From Hyphomonadaceae bacterium (GTDB lineage Bacteria; Pseudomonadota; Alphaproteobacteria; Caulobacterales; Aquidulcibacteraceae): a stretch of 5,037 nucleotides of DNA. The stretch covers positions 1 to 5,037 of the forward strand of contig JAEUMU010000242.1 of NCBI GenBank assembly GCA_016791325.1, written 5' to 3'. The position numbers and the translations under genes are program-made. Under the pieces are notes generated by a model. It was not told the DNA's origin. It was given only the letters and a program-made list of their open reading frames with translations, and searched no databases. Shown in pieces: positions 4,735 to 5,037 of this stretch. Positions within the stretch are counted from its first letter, which is position 1. Every line of letters begins with the position of its first letter.

Positions 4735-5037
4735 ATGGACGCCGCGCCGGAAGCATGGCCTAGTCGGCCAATGATGCCGCCGCGCGACCTCTTTCCGATC
4801 ACGCCCGCCACCGTTGAGCAGGCGTATGCGTTCATTTTTGCACCATGGGTGAAGGAATTGGGCTTGTGCGACTTTGAGGTGGAGCCTGGGCGCGTGCGCG
4901 CGCGCCTGCCGGCCTCGGAGCCGCTGAAGTTCTTCGCCGGCGTCGTTAGCGGGCAGGCCATCATGGCCGCCATTGATACCGTGACCGTGCTGGCGATGGG
5001 CACCGGAGACCGCGCCACCAAAGGCACCGTCTATCAG
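4735..5037 (+). CDS. PaaI-like hotdog-fold thioesterase, N-terminal part (runs off right edge)
   Basis: The first 101 codons are present and the frame is open to the edge. The block FFAGVVSGQAIMAAIDTV (66-83), followed by LAMGTGDRATKGTVYQ, is the central helix and following strand of a PaaI-type hotdog thioesterase, a family that hydrolyses acyl-CoA thioesters. The G-x-VSGQ-x-MAA-x-DT form matches a branch common in Proteobacteria and Actinobacteria. The usual active-site Asp of the helix is probably Asp81 or a nearby residue; the second half of the fold is missing here. Starts are uncertain: ATGs at 4735, 4771 and 4774 share the frame, none has a good ribosome binding site, and a stop lies upstream at 4705. 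I list the longest. The gene is divergent from the DUF4870-like gene, probably sharing a promoter region. The acyl substrate cannot be told. Confidence 0.8.
   Translation, partial: MDAAPEAWPSRPMMPPRDLFPITPATVEQAYAFIFAPWVKELGLCDFEVEPGRVRARLPASEPLKFFAGVVSGQAIMAAIDTVTVLAMGTGDRATKGTVYQ

Noticed and set aside
1..5037. CcrM (GANTC) and CtrA-type (TTAA-N7-TTAA) cell-cycle sites
   Set aside because: GANTC occurs only inside the serine hydrolase coding sequence (2760 and 3023), not in any intergenic region, and I see no paired TTAA motif, so there is no sign of cell-cycle control here.

Overview
The window looks like ordinary chromosomal DNA from an alphaproteobacterium, most likely near Caulobacterales or Hyphomonadaceae. 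I base this on high GC, heavy use of GCG/CGC/GCC codons, short gaps between genes, and several small proteins of an alphaproteobacterial type. The lineage is an inference from sequence style and recalled families, not from a search. I see no tRNA, rRNA, CRISPR array, insertion sequence, phage gene or attachment site.

Left part (1-1000, minus strand). The window opens with the first 48 codons of an HNH-endonuclease family protein that runs off the left edge. Upstream of it on the same strand is a complete alpha/beta-hydrolase (carboxylesterase/phospholipase type) with an intact Ser-Asp-His triad. A terminator-like hairpin overlaps the esterase stop. An extended -10 box between the two genes suggests that the HNH gene has its own promoter.

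Middle (1001-2675). gluQRS, the tRNA glutamyl-queuosine synthetase, is divergent from the esterase. It keeps its catalytic signatures but has lost most of the zinc-binding Cys pattern. A hairpin-rich gap of about 110 bp follows, then a soluble 117-residue hypothetical protein. This meets a 91-residue hypothetical protein tail to tail, the two stops overlapping by four bases.

Right part (2676-5037). The 91-residue gene sits 17 bp downstream of an exported class C beta-lactamase-like serine hydrolase, so the two look like one operon. Divergent from the hydrolase, across 56 bp holding a perfect 8-bp inverted repeat, is a 104-residue membrane-anchored protein with four cysteines. It resembles a domain I recall at the N-terminus of other serine hydrolases. 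It again meets the next gene, a four-helix membrane protein of DUF4870-like type, by a four-base overlap of stop codons. The last gene, divergent from that, is the first 101 codons of a PaaI-like hotdog thioesterase cut by the right edge.

I find no convincing undescribed multi-gene system. The best leads are the serine hydrolase / cysteine-rich membrane protein pair with its symmetric operator-like repeat, and the zinc-site loss in GluQRS.
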